A stretch of 64,000 bases of DNA, taken from NCBI GenBank assembly GCA_963926475.1, contig CAWUXE010000010.1:7922-71921 (forward strand). The letters are read 5' to 3'. This DNA comes from UBA2040 sp002384725 (GTDB taxonomy: Bacteria > Bacteroidota > Bacteroidia > Flavobacteriales_D > Crocinitomicaceae). Both the position numbers and the translations under genes were made by a program. The notes below the pieces were generated by a model. That model was not told the origin of the DNA, ran no database searches, and was given only the letters and a program-made list of their open reading frames with translations. Below, piece after piece: positions 42,773 to 52,272 of this stretch. Within the stretch, counting starts at the first letter, position 1, and each line of letters begins with the position of its first letter.

Positions 42773-45700
42773 ATGATTCCTTTTAGGCATATTATTGTTT
42801 TTTTAATCCTCTTTTTTGGTTGGCTTCAAAAAATTAATGCCCAAGAATCTAACTTTCGTCGATTCAAAATTGCTACGAATATCCCAGTGAAAATAGACAC
42901 CATGGTTGTTGCGCCAAATACTTTGGAGTTGTATTGTGGCATAACCAAACTGTCATATGATCAATTTACTTTCATCCATAAAACGAATGAAATAACCGTT
43001 TTAGTCAACTGCTCCGACTCTATTTTAATTCAATACCGCGTTTTACCTTTTCGTCTTGAAACCATTTATCAAAAACGCGACAGTTCTTTTTTGTATCTCG
43101 ATTACACAAACGATAGAGACAAATTTTTAATTAAAAACATTCCCACCAATGCGGATGTTTTCGGTGGAAGTGCCCTCAATAAATCCGGTTCAATATCAAG
43201 AGGTATTACTTTCGGAAACAACCAAAACTTGGGTGTCAACTCTTCTTTAAATTTGGAACTTTCGGGTGAAATAGCTCCCAACTTAAAAATGTTGGCTGTT
43301 ATTTCTGACAACAACCTTCCCATTCAGCCCGATGGAAATACGAACCAATTGAGGGAATTTGATCAAGTTTTTATTCAGATATATAACGATAGATTAAAGT
43401 TAATCGCCGGTGATTTCTGGCTTCGAAAGCCCAAAGGATATTTCGCCAATTACACCAAACGAGCACAAGGATTAACTTTTGAAAATAGATGGAATTTATC
43501 AGAAGAAAAAACGTGGAAAACACAAATTAGTGGTGCTCTATCTCGAGGGAAATTTAACCGACAAATCATTCAAGGAACGGAAGGGAATCAAGGTCCGTAT
43601 CGATTAATTGGGGCCGACAACGAACCTTTTATTATTGTGCTTTCAGGAACCGAGCAAGTCTTCATCGACGGTAAATTATTGGAGCGTGGACAAGAGTTCG
43701 ATTATACGATAAACTACAATACTTCAGAGGTGGTTTTCACAAGTAGAAATCAAATAACGAAAGATTCCAGAATCGTTGTGGAATTTCAATATTCAGACCA
43801 AAATTATGCCCGTTCCATGCTGCAGAATTCCACTACCTATTCCAGTAAAAATTTCGACTTTTGGATCAACGCCTATTCGGAACAAGATGCTAAAAATCAA
43901 TCACTTCAACAAGAACTTTCGCAAAGCCAAAAAAACCTTCTTTCGACCATTGGTGACAGTCTGATTTTAGCCCGAACGTCCAGTATCGATTCCGTAGGAT
44001 TTCTAGATAATCAAGTGCAATATTTATTAATTGATTCCTTGGGATATGATAGTGTTTTAGTCTTTTCGGTAGATCAAAATTTGGCGGTTTACAAAGCCAT
44101 TTTTCAATTGGTAGGACAAGGAAATGGAGATTATGTTTTAGATAATTTCAATGCACTAGGTCGTGTTTACAAATGGGTTGCACCAGTGGCCGGTGTTTCG
44201 GAAGGAAATTACGCCCCTTCGCGTTTACTTGTTGCACCTATAAAGCAGCAAATGGTGGCCAGTGGTTTCTCATACAAAATCAACAGTAAATGGACGATAG
44301 AAAACGAAGCTGCTTTAACTGTTCACGACATCAATACTTTTTCGAGAGAAGATGCCCAAGACGACAAAGGATTCTCTAATCGTTTCAAGATAGTCGGTTT
44401 GCAGCACATTGGCAAAGACTCCCTCCGCAATTGGCAAATGGAAACGAAGGGTGAAGTCGAATTTCTACAAAAGTATTTTAAACCGATTCAGCAATATAGA
44501 GCTGTGGAATTTGACCGCGATTGGAACACTCGAAATCAGAGTTTTGAAGGTGATCAATTGTATATCACAGCGGCTGAAAAATTCATCAATAAAAAATATG
44601 GTTTTATTAATGTTGAAGCCCAAAGATTTGCGGTCGGACAAGATTTTGAAGGATACAAGGGTCAACTCAATGGAAAATGGAAGCAGAATGGTTTTCAGGC
44701 GGATTGTTTGGGAAGCATAATGTCTTCTGATGCTTCTGGAAAGAATGATTATCTCCGTCACAAGGTCGATTTATCGCAGAAAATTGGAAAAATCCGCATC
44801 GGGTACAAAGACGATCATGAACGCAATGTTTTCAGAAATACGATTCCCTTAGAGAAAAACAGTTACCAATTTTTCGACTATCAGTTCTATTTAGCGAGTG
44901 GCGATTCTACCAAAAATGATTTCAAAGTTTTTTACCGTGAACGGTATGATTTATTGTCTGATTCCACCCGATTAATCGAAGCTGCAAAAGCAACAACTGT
45001 TGGTGGAGAAATCACTTTTCGGAATTTAAAAAACCAACGTCTGAACATTGTAACAAGTTATCGAGAATTAGAGATAAAAGACCCCACTTTAATCAATCAA
45101 ACGCCTGAAAATTCACTTTTGGGACGAATAGATTACGAATTAAGAGCATTCAAAAATGCTTTGACTTTCAGCACTTTTTATGAAGCGGGCTCTGGCTTAG
45201 AGTTGAAACGAGAATTTCTGTACATCAAAGTAAACGACGGTCAAGGCGTGTATACTTGGATAGATTACAATAATGATGAAATCAAGGATTTGAACGAATT
45301 TGAGATTGCTCAATTTGTGGATCAAGCCAGTTACATTCGCGTATTTACTCCGAGTAATGAATATGTCAAAACATTCTCCAACGAATTAAATCAAAGTGTT
45401 TTTCTTCGTCCAGAACGCCTTTGGTCAACGAAAAAAGGAGTTCGAAAAATACTGGCAAAATTCTCTGATCAGGCTCGCTTTCGGATCAATAAAAAAACAA
45501 CAGGATTGGCCGGTTTCGATGCCTTTAATCCGATTGACGGAGGAGTTAGAGATACAAACTTAATTTCCACCTCAACTAGTTTGCGGAATTCGTTGTTCTT
45601 CAACCGTACCTCTAATCTTTTTGCGGCGGAATATGATTTCCAAGACATTCAGTCCAAATCACTTTTGGCCAATGGTTTCGATGCACGATCGAATACCTTT

Positions 45701-46216
45701 AATCAATTAAAAGGACGATTAAATATTTCTAAAATTTTCTCGATAGAATACGCTTATCAGCGTGGTAATAAATTGGTAGAAGCCGATTATACTGCTGGAC
45801 GGAATTACGATTTAAACTACTTTTTTCACGCTCCTTCGTTCAGTTATCAGCCCAATACTAAATTCAGAATTAGTTTGGATGGGAAATATACAGAGAAGAA
45901 AAACGGCCTTGATCTTGACGGTCAAAATGCATACTTGGGTGAAATTGGGACGAGCTTAAAATACAACCAAAGTGAAAAAGGAAGTTTACAAGCCAATTTC
46001 AAAACGGTAAATATTACCTATCAATCTGACCCAAATAATGCGCTCGGTTTTGAGATGCTAGAAGGACTGAAACCTGGAGTAAATTACACATGGGCAGCTG
46101 GTTATCAGCGCTCTATTTCAAAAAATTTGCAAATTTCAATTCAATATAACGGGCGTAAATCTGAATTAAACAAAGCGATACATTCAGGCGGTATGGAGGT
46201 TCGGGCCTTTTTCTAA
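42773..46216 (+). CDS. large outer-membrane beta-barrel protein, SprA-like features
   Basis: About 1147 aa with a signal peptide ending KINAQ near residue 24. SGSISRGITFGNNQNLGVNS (about 140-160) and DGKLLERGQEFDYTINYNTS (about 305-325) are repeats of the type found in SprA and other large surface proteins of gliding Bacteroidota; the C-terminal half has alternating aromatic strands typical of a barrel and ends RKSELNKAIHSGGMEVRAFF with terminal Phe. Role unclear: transport, secretion or surface assembly. Two GTG codons precede the preferred ATG 42773. Confidence 0.68.
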   Translation: MIPFRHIIVFLILFFGWLQKINAQESNFRRFKIATNIPVKIDTMVVAPNTLELYCGITKLSYDQFTFIHKTNEITVLVNCSDSILIQYRVLPFRLETIYQKRDSSFLYLDYTNDRDKFLIKNIPTNADVFGGSALNKSGSISRGITFGNNQNLGVNSSLNLELSGEIAPNLKMLAVISDNNLPIQPDGNTNQLREFDQVFIQIYNDRLKLIAGDFWLRKPKGYFANYTKRAQGLTFENRWNLSEEKTWKTQISGALSRGKFNRQIIQGTEGNQGPYRLIGADNEPFIIVLSGTEQVFIDGKLLERGQEFDYTINYNTSEVVFTSRNQITKDSRIVVEFQYSDQNYARSMLQNSTTYSSKNFDFWINAYSEQDAKNQSLQQELSQSQKNLLSTIGDSLILARTSSIDSVGFLDNQVQYLLIDSLGYDSVLVFSVDQNLAVYKAIFQLVGQGNGDYVLDNFNALGRVYKWVAPVAGVSEGNYAPSRLLVAPIKQQMVASGFSYKINSKWTIENEAALTVHDINTFSREDAQDDKGFSNRFKIVGLQHIGKDSLRNWQMETKGEVEFLQKYFKPIQQYRAVEFDRDWNTRNQSFEGDQLYITAAEKFINKKYGFINVEAQRFAVGQDFEGYKGQLNGKWKQNGFQADCLGSIMSSDASGKNDYLRHKVDLSQKIGKIRIGYKDDHERNVFRNTIPLEKNSYQFFDYQFYLASGDSTKNDFKVFYRERYDLLSDSTRLIEAAKATTVGGEITFRNLKNQRLNIVTSYRELEIKDPTLINQTPENSLLGRIDYELRAFKNALTFSTFYEAGSGLELKREFLYIKVNDGQGVYTWIDYNNDEIKDLNEFEIAQFVDQASYIRVFTPSNEYVKTFSNELNQSVFLRPERLWSTKKGVRKILAKFSDQARFRINKKTTGLAGFDAFNPIDGGVRDTNLISTSTSLRNSLFFNRTSNLFAAEYDFQDIQSKSLLANGFDARSNTFNQLKGRLNISKIFSIEYAYQRGNKLVEADYTAGRNYDLNYFFHAPSFSYQPNTKFRISLDGKYTEKKNGLDLDGQNAYLGEIGTSLKYNQSEKGSLQANFKTVNITYQSDPNNALGFEMLEGLKPGVNYTWAAGYQRSISKNLQISIQYNGRKSELNKAIHSGGMEVRAFF

Positions 46217-46331
46217 TCGAAAGGAATCTATACCTTGCACGTCCAACTGCCTTGACAAAATAATATATGACAAGAATTAGGTTATGTGGCTCTTGATATA
46301 AATATACGAGTATCCCGAGCAAAGCCGAAGA

Positions 46332-47411
46332 CTATGTCTCCGCCTGCAACTTCTCCGCGTTCTCCGCCATTTTCAGAGCATCCACCATTTCTTGCATATC
46401 GCCATTCATAAACGAACTTAGATTGTACATCGTCTTGTTGATGCGGTGATCGGTGATTCTTCCTTGAGGATAGTTATACGTTCTGATTTTTGCGGAACGG
46501 TCACCTGAACTCACCAAGGTTTTTCTATGTGCCGAGCGTTCTTCGTTGATTCTGTCCAACTCCATTTGGTACAATCTGGAACGTAAAACCGTTATCGCTT
46601 TTTCCAAGTTTTTGTGCTGTGAACGACCATCTTGACATTCAACAACCAATCCCGTAGGAATGTGAGTCAAACGAATGGCAGACTCTGTCTTGTTGACGTG
46701 CTGACCACCCGCTCCAGAAGCACGAAAGGTATCACGACGGACGTCTGTTGCCATGTTCAATTCCACATCCACCTCTTCCGCTTCGGGTAAAACAGCAACT
46801 GTGATTGCTGAAGTATGAACCCGACCTTGTGATTCTGTTTCGGGAACACGTTGTACACGATGCACACCAGATTCAAATTTGAGATTTCCATAAATGGCAT
46901 CACCCGTTACTTCGCAAGCAATTTCTTTGAATCCTGACGTAGTACCTGGCGATGAATTGAGGATTTCATATTGCCAACCGCGTTCTTTGAAAAACATGGT
47001 GTACATTCTAAATACGTCTTCAACGAAAATACAAGCCTCGTCACCACCGGTTCCCGATCTAAATTCCATGATGGCATTTTTATCGTCTTCGGGATCTTTC
47101 GGAATCAACATAAACTTGATTTCTTCTTCCATCTCAGGGCGAAGATTCTCCAATTCATCGATTTCTCCTTTGGCCATTTCACGCATTTCAGGATCTTTTT
47201 CTTCAGCCAACAAGGCTTTTGCAGAAACTAAATTGTCGAGTATGTTTTTGTATTTGAAATAGATTTTATCCATCTCATCCAAGTCTTTGTACTCCTTGCT
47301 AAGCTTGACATATCGCGGCATATCCGCAATAATATCGGGATCGGTAATTTGTGTTCCAACCTCGATAAAACGGTAATGGATAGCCTCTAATTTTTGAAGT
47401 AAATCGTTCAT
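46332..47411 (-). CDS. prfA: peptide chain release factor 1
   Basis: 359 aa factor that releases peptides at UAA and UAG. The catalytic GGQ is in FRASGAGGQHVNKTESAIR (about 228-246), and the anticodon-like PxT appears as PET in RVPETESQGRVHTS near 185-198. Length is normal. Downstream of purM on the minus strand with a hairpin between them. Confidence 0.95.
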   Translation of the reverse strand: MNDLLQKLEAIHYRFIEVGTQITDPDIIADMPRYVKLSKEYKDLDEMDKIYFKYKNILDNLVSAKALLAEEKDPEMREMAKGEIDELENLRPEMEEEIKFMLIPKDPEDDKNAIMEFRSGTGGDEACIFVEDVFRMYTMFFKERGWQYEILNSSPGTTSGFKEIACEVTGDAIYGNLKFESGVHRVQRVPETESQGRVHTSAITVAVLPEAEEVDVELNMATDVRRDTFRASGAGGQHVNKTESAIRLTHIPTGLVVECQDGRSQHKNLEKAITVLRSRLYQMELDRINEERSAHRKTLVSSGDRSAKIRTYNYPQGRITDHRINKTMYNLSSFMNGDMQEMVDALKMAENAEKLQAET

Positions 47412-47431
47412 TCTTTTGAGAATAGGGAACC

Positions 47432-47469
47432 GAGAGCAGAGAATAGAGTTGGAGCATTTCTCTGCTCTC
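47432..47469. repeat. hairpin between purM and prfA
   Basis: GAGAGCAGAGAA (47432-47443) is the exact complement of 47458-47469, with a 14-base loop. No U tract follows on the minus strand, so it may be a processing or attenuation structure rather than a terminator. Confidence 0.5.
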
Positions 47470-47487
47470 TATTCTATTTCCTTTGTT

Positions 47488-48654
47488 CTAATAATTGAAT
47501 TCCCCGTAAGGAGATGTAATCGTTAATTTATTGCCTTCGTTTTTCTCTACGCGACCAACAATTTGTGCGTCGATATTGAAGGATTTTGAGATGTCTATTA
47601 TGGATTGAGCCACTTCTTTGGGAACGTAAATTTCCATTCGGTGTCCCATATTGAAAACCTTGTACATTTCTTTCCAATCGGTGTTCGACTCTTCTTGAAT
47701 CAACTTGAAAAGTGGTGGAATCCGGAACATATTGTCCTTGATCACATGCACGTCTTTCACAAAGTGCAGAACTTTCGTTTGAGCACCGCCTGAACAATGA
47801 ACCATTCCATGAATTTCAGAACGATGATTGTCTAATATTTTCTTGATAACTGGCGCGTAAGTTCGTGTTGGAGAAAGTACCAATTTTCCTGCATTGATGG
47901 GACTTCCTTCTACCTCATCCGTTAATTCTTTCGTTCCAGAATACACCAAATCAGAAGGAACAGCGGGGTCAAAACTTTCAGGAAAATCATTCGCTAACGT
48001 TTTAGAGAAAACATCATGTCGAGCAGATGTCAATCCGTTGCTTCCCATTCCTCCGTTGTATTCTTTCTCGTAAGACGCTTGACCAAAAGAAGCCAAACCA
48101 ACGATAACATCACCATCTTGAATGTTGTGATTAGAAACCACATCCGATCGTTTCATCCGACAAACAACAGTTGAATCAACTATGATCGTTCGAACTAAAT
48201 CACCAATATCTGCAGTCTCTCCACCAGTTGATTGAATGCCAATTCCTTGCGAACGCAAATCAGCTAAAAGTTCTTCCGTTCCGTTAATGATTTCAGAAAT
48301 AACTTCGCCAGTAATCAAACCTTTGTTTCGACCAATTGTGGAAGAAAGCAGAATATTATCGGTCGCTCCAACGCAAAGTAAATCATCAATATTCATGATT
48401 AATGCATCCTGAGCAATTCCTTTCCAAACAGAAACATCGCCCGTCGTTTTCCAATACATGTAAGCTAATGCAGATTTCGTTCCAGCTCCATCGGCATGCA
48501 TTACGACACAATAATCTTCATCACCCGTTAAAGAATCAGGAACTATTTTACAAAAAGCTTGTGGAAATAAACCTTTGTCGACGTTTTTTATTGCATTGTG
48601 AACTTCCTCTTTACCTGCGGAGACTCCTCGAAGTTGATAGCGCGTATCAGACAT
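47488..48654 (-). CDS. purM: phosphoribosylformylglycinamidine cyclo-ligase (AIR synthase)
   Basis: 388 aa ATP-dependent enzyme of purine synthesis. HADGAGTKSALAY near residues 53-65, IQSTGGETADIGDLVRT near 135-151 and FNMGHRMEIYVP near 338 are PurM signatures. It is 40 residues longer than the E. coli enzyme and has the diverged N-terminus usual in Bacteroidota. A -7-like TATCTTTA lies at 48683-48676, 22 bases from the ATG. Confidence 0.9.
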   Translation of the reverse strand: MSDTRYQLRGVSAGKEEVHNAIKNVDKGLFPQAFCKIVPDSLTGDEDYCVVMHADGAGTKSALAYMYWKTTGDVSVWKGIAQDALIMNIDDLLCVGATDNILLSSTIGRNKGLITGEVISEIINGTEELLADLRSQGIGIQSTGGETADIGDLVRTIIVDSTVVCRMKRSDVVSNHNIQDGDVIVGLASFGQASYEKEYNGGMGSNGLTSARHDVFSKTLANDFPESFDPAVPSDLVYSGTKELTDEVEGSPINAGKLVLSPTRTYAPVIKKILDNHRSEIHGMVHCSGGAQTKVLHFVKDVHVIKDNMFRIPPLFKLIQEESNTDWKEMYKVFNMGHRMEIYVPKEVAQSIIDISKSFNIDAQIVGRVEKNEGNKLTITSPYGEFNY

Positions 48655-48675
48655 TTTTGGTGTTTTTTAGAAGTG

Positions 48676-48683
48676 TAAAGATA
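48676..48683 (-). promoter_or_regulatory. possible -7 element of purM
   Basis: Minus-strand TATCTTTA, one base off TAnnTTTG, 22 bases upstream of the purM start codon. Confidence 0.35.
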
Positions 48684-48889
48684 AGAGTTTAAAACGGGAT
48701 ATTGAAAGTTTGACTTTTTTAAGATTGGCAGGATTATTCTTTCTTCGAATTAGTTCGGTTTAACCCAAAAATCATCAGGATTATTAGTCATATTAGTTGA
48801 ACATCGTCGAATTAAGTCAATCGGAAAGTCATAAAAAGCTTAAACGGCATCTTTTGCTTATTTAAAGGTTCAAACGTATGTATGTGCGG

Positions 48890-49744
48890 TTATTGAACAA
48901 TGAGTTTTTTGCGCAATTGATTGTTCCCTTCGGAAACTTCAACAAAATAAACTCCTTTTTGGGTTAGATTTACCTCTACTTTTCCTGCCGATTTTGCATT
49001 TATTTTAGACCGAGAATAAACCGTTTGGCCCAGTACATTGATGATTCGTACATCGATGAGATTATAGTGACCTTGAAAATTAGAAAGGGTGAAATTTCCA
49101 TTGCTTGGATTGGGGAATATATTGTAAGAAAGAGGTAAAAACTCTTCTTCCAATCCAATATTACATACTTCAAAAACAACTGTTTTACTGGTGTCTGTTT
49201 CACATCCCAAAAAGTCGGTTGTCATCACTGAATAATTTCCCGATTGAGTTACGCTAATTGTTGCTGAAGTATCGCCTGTGGACCAAGAATACGAGTTGGC
49301 GGGATTAATTGACGTTAACGTAATCGTATCTCCAACACAAGCCGTATCATTTGGTGCCGCAATAATTTGATTCAATTGCGCCACTTGCGTAATGATCAAT
49401 GTATTTGGACAAGGCGTTCCTGTTGTTTGCGGATTACTCGCAACAACCCGTACTTTGTAAAGAAATCCAAAGTTTGTATTTGCCGGTATGGTTGCTAAAA
49501 TAAAACCAAGGTTAAAAGGAGCTGATCCAATATCTACTGGCGCTGTGAATTGACCGAAAGCATTCGAAAGTTGAGCGGTAAACACATTGCCTGGAGAAAA
49601 TGTTCCTGTGGAAGAAAATGGCACCAAGACATTGCCTCCGGCACATGTTGACAATTGCAAAATCGTATCCGTTATAATTGTGTTTTGAGCGCTCAAGTTT
49701 TTCGCAAACAAGAGGATGGCAACTATTATGATCCATTTTTTCAT
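48890..49744 (-). CDS. T9SS-secreted protein with C-terminal sorting domain
   Basis: 284 aa. Signal peptide MKKWIIIVAILLFAKNLSAQ, a beta-rich region with one immunoglobulin-like repeat (SYSWSTGDTSATISVTQSG near 157-175) and, from FLPLSYNIFPNPSNGNF, a T9SS type A sorting domain ending LRKKLIVQ. Likely exported and surface-attached. The ORF extends 12 codons upstream, but those bases belong to the repeat at 49762-49792, so ATG 49744 is preferred. Function unknown. Confidence 0.78.
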   Translation of the reverse strand: MKKWIIIVAILLFAKNLSAQNTIITDTILQLSTCAGGNVLVPFSSTGTFSPGNVFTAQLSNAFGQFTAPVDIGSAPFNLGFILATIPANTNFGFLYKVRVVASNPQTTGTPCPNTLIITQVAQLNQIIAAPNDTACVGDTITLTSINPANSYSWSTGDTSATISVTQSGNYSVMTTDFLGCETDTSKTVVFEVCNIGLEEEFLPLSYNIFPNPSNGNFTLSNFQGHYNLIDVRIINVLGQTVYSRSKINAKSAGKVEVNLTQKGVYFVEVSEGNNQLRKKLIVQ

Positions 49745-49761
49745 ATACAATAGTATGGTTT

Positions 49762-49896
49762 TTCGCCACGAATTACACAAATTATCACTAATATTTTACG
49801 TTCGTCGTGTCATATGATTGAAAAACTCTAAAAAAGAACAAGAATTAAATATCTCTGATTCTTGCATTCGTGTTAATTAGTGTAATTAGTGGCAAA
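49762..49896. repeat. paired 31-bp inverted repeat
   Basis: 49762-49792 (starts TTCGCCACGAATTACAC) matches the complement of 49866-49896 with about six differences. Such GCCAC-AATTACAC units flank genes in other Bacteroidota. Lies between the promoter side of the T9SS gene and the end of the MutS-like gene. Confidence 0.7.
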
Positions 49897-49900
49897 CACC

Positions 49901-51676
49901 TTAAATCACCTTCATTTTTTTCATCAAGAAAGTAGCGCTTTTATTCTTACAAATTCCCTCACGAAGCGTGTAATCGAAATGCAAATCATTGTCTACTATT
50001 TCCACTTCAAAACATTTGTTGGTCAGTTGATTTGGGAATTCGGCCGTTGTATCACACACTTTTAAATCATGGGTAGCCAAAGCACCAATCGCATTTTTAG
50101 AGATTATTTTCTTCACGACTGCCACAGTTCCTGTTCGTTTATCATCCGAATTTGTTCCCCTTAAAATTTCATCTAAAAGCACAAAAGTCACTTGTTCATC
50201 AGCTGCATCCATCACTTCTTTCAATCGCTTCACTTCTGCAAAAAAGAACGATTCATTGTCGTTTAAAGAATCCGAAACACGCATGGAAACGTAAACGGGA
50301 ATGGCATGAATATTTGCCTTGGAGGCACAAATCGGAGCGCCAATTCCGCCCAAAACCATGTTCACGCCCAAGCTCCTTAAAAAGGTGCTTTTCCCTGACA
50401 TATTCGAACCTGAGAGTATGATGAATTTTTCTTTATCAAAACTCACATTGCTTGTCACGCGTTGGTTCCTGTCCAAGAGCGGATGACCGAGACTTTCAAA
50501 CTGAATGATGTGCTCTTCGTTTAGTTCAGGAAATACAAAATCGGGATTATTGTAACTCAAATTGGCAAAGGAATTAAGGGCCTCAAATTCTCCGATTACC
50601 TGTATCCAATTCATAACATCTTCAGCATTTTGCTTTTTCCATTTGGTTAAATTTCGCATGGTATGCAGGTGATACATGACAAAACCGTTCATCAAAATCA
50701 TAGCTGCTGGATTTAAAATATTGTCCAATTGCCCGAATAATTGAGAAAGTCGATTCATTTCTGAGCTAGCTGAAATCTTGTTTTTTGTGAGACGGATTTG
50801 TAAATCTACTAATGCTGTAGAGTCGAATTTTTTGTTCTCAATTTTAGACAAAATCTGACTATAATTTTTTAGTGTACGATCTATATTCGTTGACTGAACG
50901 AGTTCCATTTTGATAGCTTTGAGGTTACGAGCAACCAAACCGAGATTGATAAGAAAAAGATAAAAACACTTTTCGCCGATTCCAGCTTCGAAAATGATAT
51001 TGTAGGTCGTTAATCCAATAAAAATGACAGGAAGAATATACGAGGCAAAGTCATAAAATTTAGGAATATGCTGAATCTTTGACTTCATCCATTTTGCCAT
51101 ATTCTCATGAATATCGCAACTGTCTGGTTTAACTTTTGATTGCGCCGAAACAGCTTGTCTCCATGGTAAATCACTAGCCAATTCTGCTACCGCTTTTTGC
51201 GTACTTAAAATAGATCCCTTTGATTTCAAAGACAATAAATTAGCCGCCAAAATCTTTTTCCCAATATAGGTTTCAGTTCTATTTAGTGTTTGAAAAAGCG
51301 ACCGCGGTCCGAAAAAATCCAAATCAAAAGAATACGGATGAGTTGGGTCGATAAATTCACCGCCATCGGCAAATGGCAAAACTTTTTTTTCTAGAAAATC
51401 AATTTCGTTTTTATTGATTTCCATTAAAGCATTGACAAACTCCTTTTTGGTCGAAAGTTGATTGTACAAACGAACCAAAAAAACAAATGCAACAAAAAAG
51501 GCAGCCATTAACACCAAAACTACATTTTGACGCGATTGAAAATAGAAATAGATCAAAACCAAAATGGTGGTAAAAGTGACCAAACGACCTATGCTGACAG
51601 TGCGCAATTTTTTCGATAAAGTATTGAATCGATCGGTATGTTCGGCTAGAAAAGTGGAATATGATTTTTGGGGCAT
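49901..51676 (-). CDS. membrane-anchored MutS-like ATPase
   Basis: 591 aa. N-terminal membrane segments (about 30-70) and more near 210-250 are unusual for a mismatch-repair protein. The C-terminal third is a MutS-type ABC ATPase: Walker A GSNMSGKSTFLRSLG (about 420-434), Walker B LLDEILRGTNSDD near 487-499, and LATHDLKV near 520. No mismatch-binding domain I is visible. Function unknown; such proteins are found in Bacteroidota beside true MutS, which is present at 61037-63676. Confidence 0.82.
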   Translation of the reverse strand: MPQKSYSTFLAEHTDRFNTLSKKLRTVSIGRLVTFTTILVLIYFYFQSRQNVVLVLMAAFFVAFVFLVRLYNQLSTKKEFVNALMEINKNEIDFLEKKVLPFADGGEFIDPTHPYSFDLDFFGPRSLFQTLNRTETYIGKKILAANLLSLKSKGSILSTQKAVAELASDLPWRQAVSAQSKVKPDSCDIHENMAKWMKSKIQHIPKFYDFASYILPVIFIGLTTYNIIFEAGIGEKCFYLFLINLGLVARNLKAIKMELVQSTNIDRTLKNYSQILSKIENKKFDSTALVDLQIRLTKNKISASSEMNRLSQLFGQLDNILNPAAMILMNGFVMYHLHTMRNLTKWKKQNAEDVMNWIQVIGEFEALNSFANLSYNNPDFVFPELNEEHIIQFESLGHPLLDRNQRVTSNVSFDKEKFIILSGSNMSGKSTFLRSLGVNMVLGGIGAPICASKANIHAIPVYVSMRVSDSLNDNESFFFAEVKRLKEVMDAADEQVTFVLLDEILRGTNSDDKRTGTVAVVKKIISKNAIGALATHDLKVCDTTAEFPNQLTNKCFEVEIVDNDLHFDYTLREGICKNKSATFLMKKMKVI

Positions 51677-51783
51677 GATAGAGAATTCGTTTGGTCAATA
51701 TGCGTGCTAATTTACCTAAAAAATGAACTATGGCAGACCCGGTTCAATGAACCATTCCCTCGCTTCTTTGTGCTTTTGGGTAG

Positions 51784-52272
51784 ATGCTTCGTCCTCTTAT
51801 CTTTATGTTTATTCTTTTTGCAGGGAAATTAACTGCGCAAGAATCACCTCATCTGTCGATTTGGTATGACCAATTTACCGTGCGAGATCATTTCACGAAC
51901 CAGTTGTTAAATATTATGGCCACTCGGGATTACGGTGTTTTTGGGGCAGTTTGTCCGATCAATACATTTCAGCAATGCAGAAACGATTGACGTATCTTCC
52001 TTTCGACAATCAAACTATTGAAATGAAAATGACGGAAGTCGATTATCGCGATGAATATCAATTAACAAAATGGGAATTGTTTTCGCCTGAACGTATGGAT
52101 TCCATTTTTCAATTTGGAAAACAAGTGGGTGAAATGACCTTGAAATATGATGAGCTAGGACGTTTGATTTCAAATAGTTGGGCACCCATCTGTTCTGGAT
52201 ACAACACCCTACGACCCCGACTACAAATCACATATTTTAGAAACGCGCTATACCCAGTGTTCGATACCATGA
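51784..52272 (+). pseudogene. frameshifted secreted protein of unknown family
   Basis: ATG 51784 opens a signal peptide (MLRPLIFMFILFAGKLTAQ) and QESPHLSIWYDQFTV to about 51945. The next piece lies in a second frame (SLSDQYISAMQKRLTYLPF to GRLISNSWAPI near 52190) and the last returns to the first frame (LDTTPYDPDYKSHILETRYT, stop 52270-52272). The first shift coincides with TTTTTGGGG at about 51934-51942, where one added base would restore the frame; the second needs one base removed. It is either a decayed gene or two sequence errors. No domain recognised. Confidence 0.6.

Noticed and set aside
46113..46322. 69-codon minus-strand ORF between the outer-membrane gene and prfA
   Set aside because: Mostly antisense to the outer-membrane gene; no family or plausible start context.
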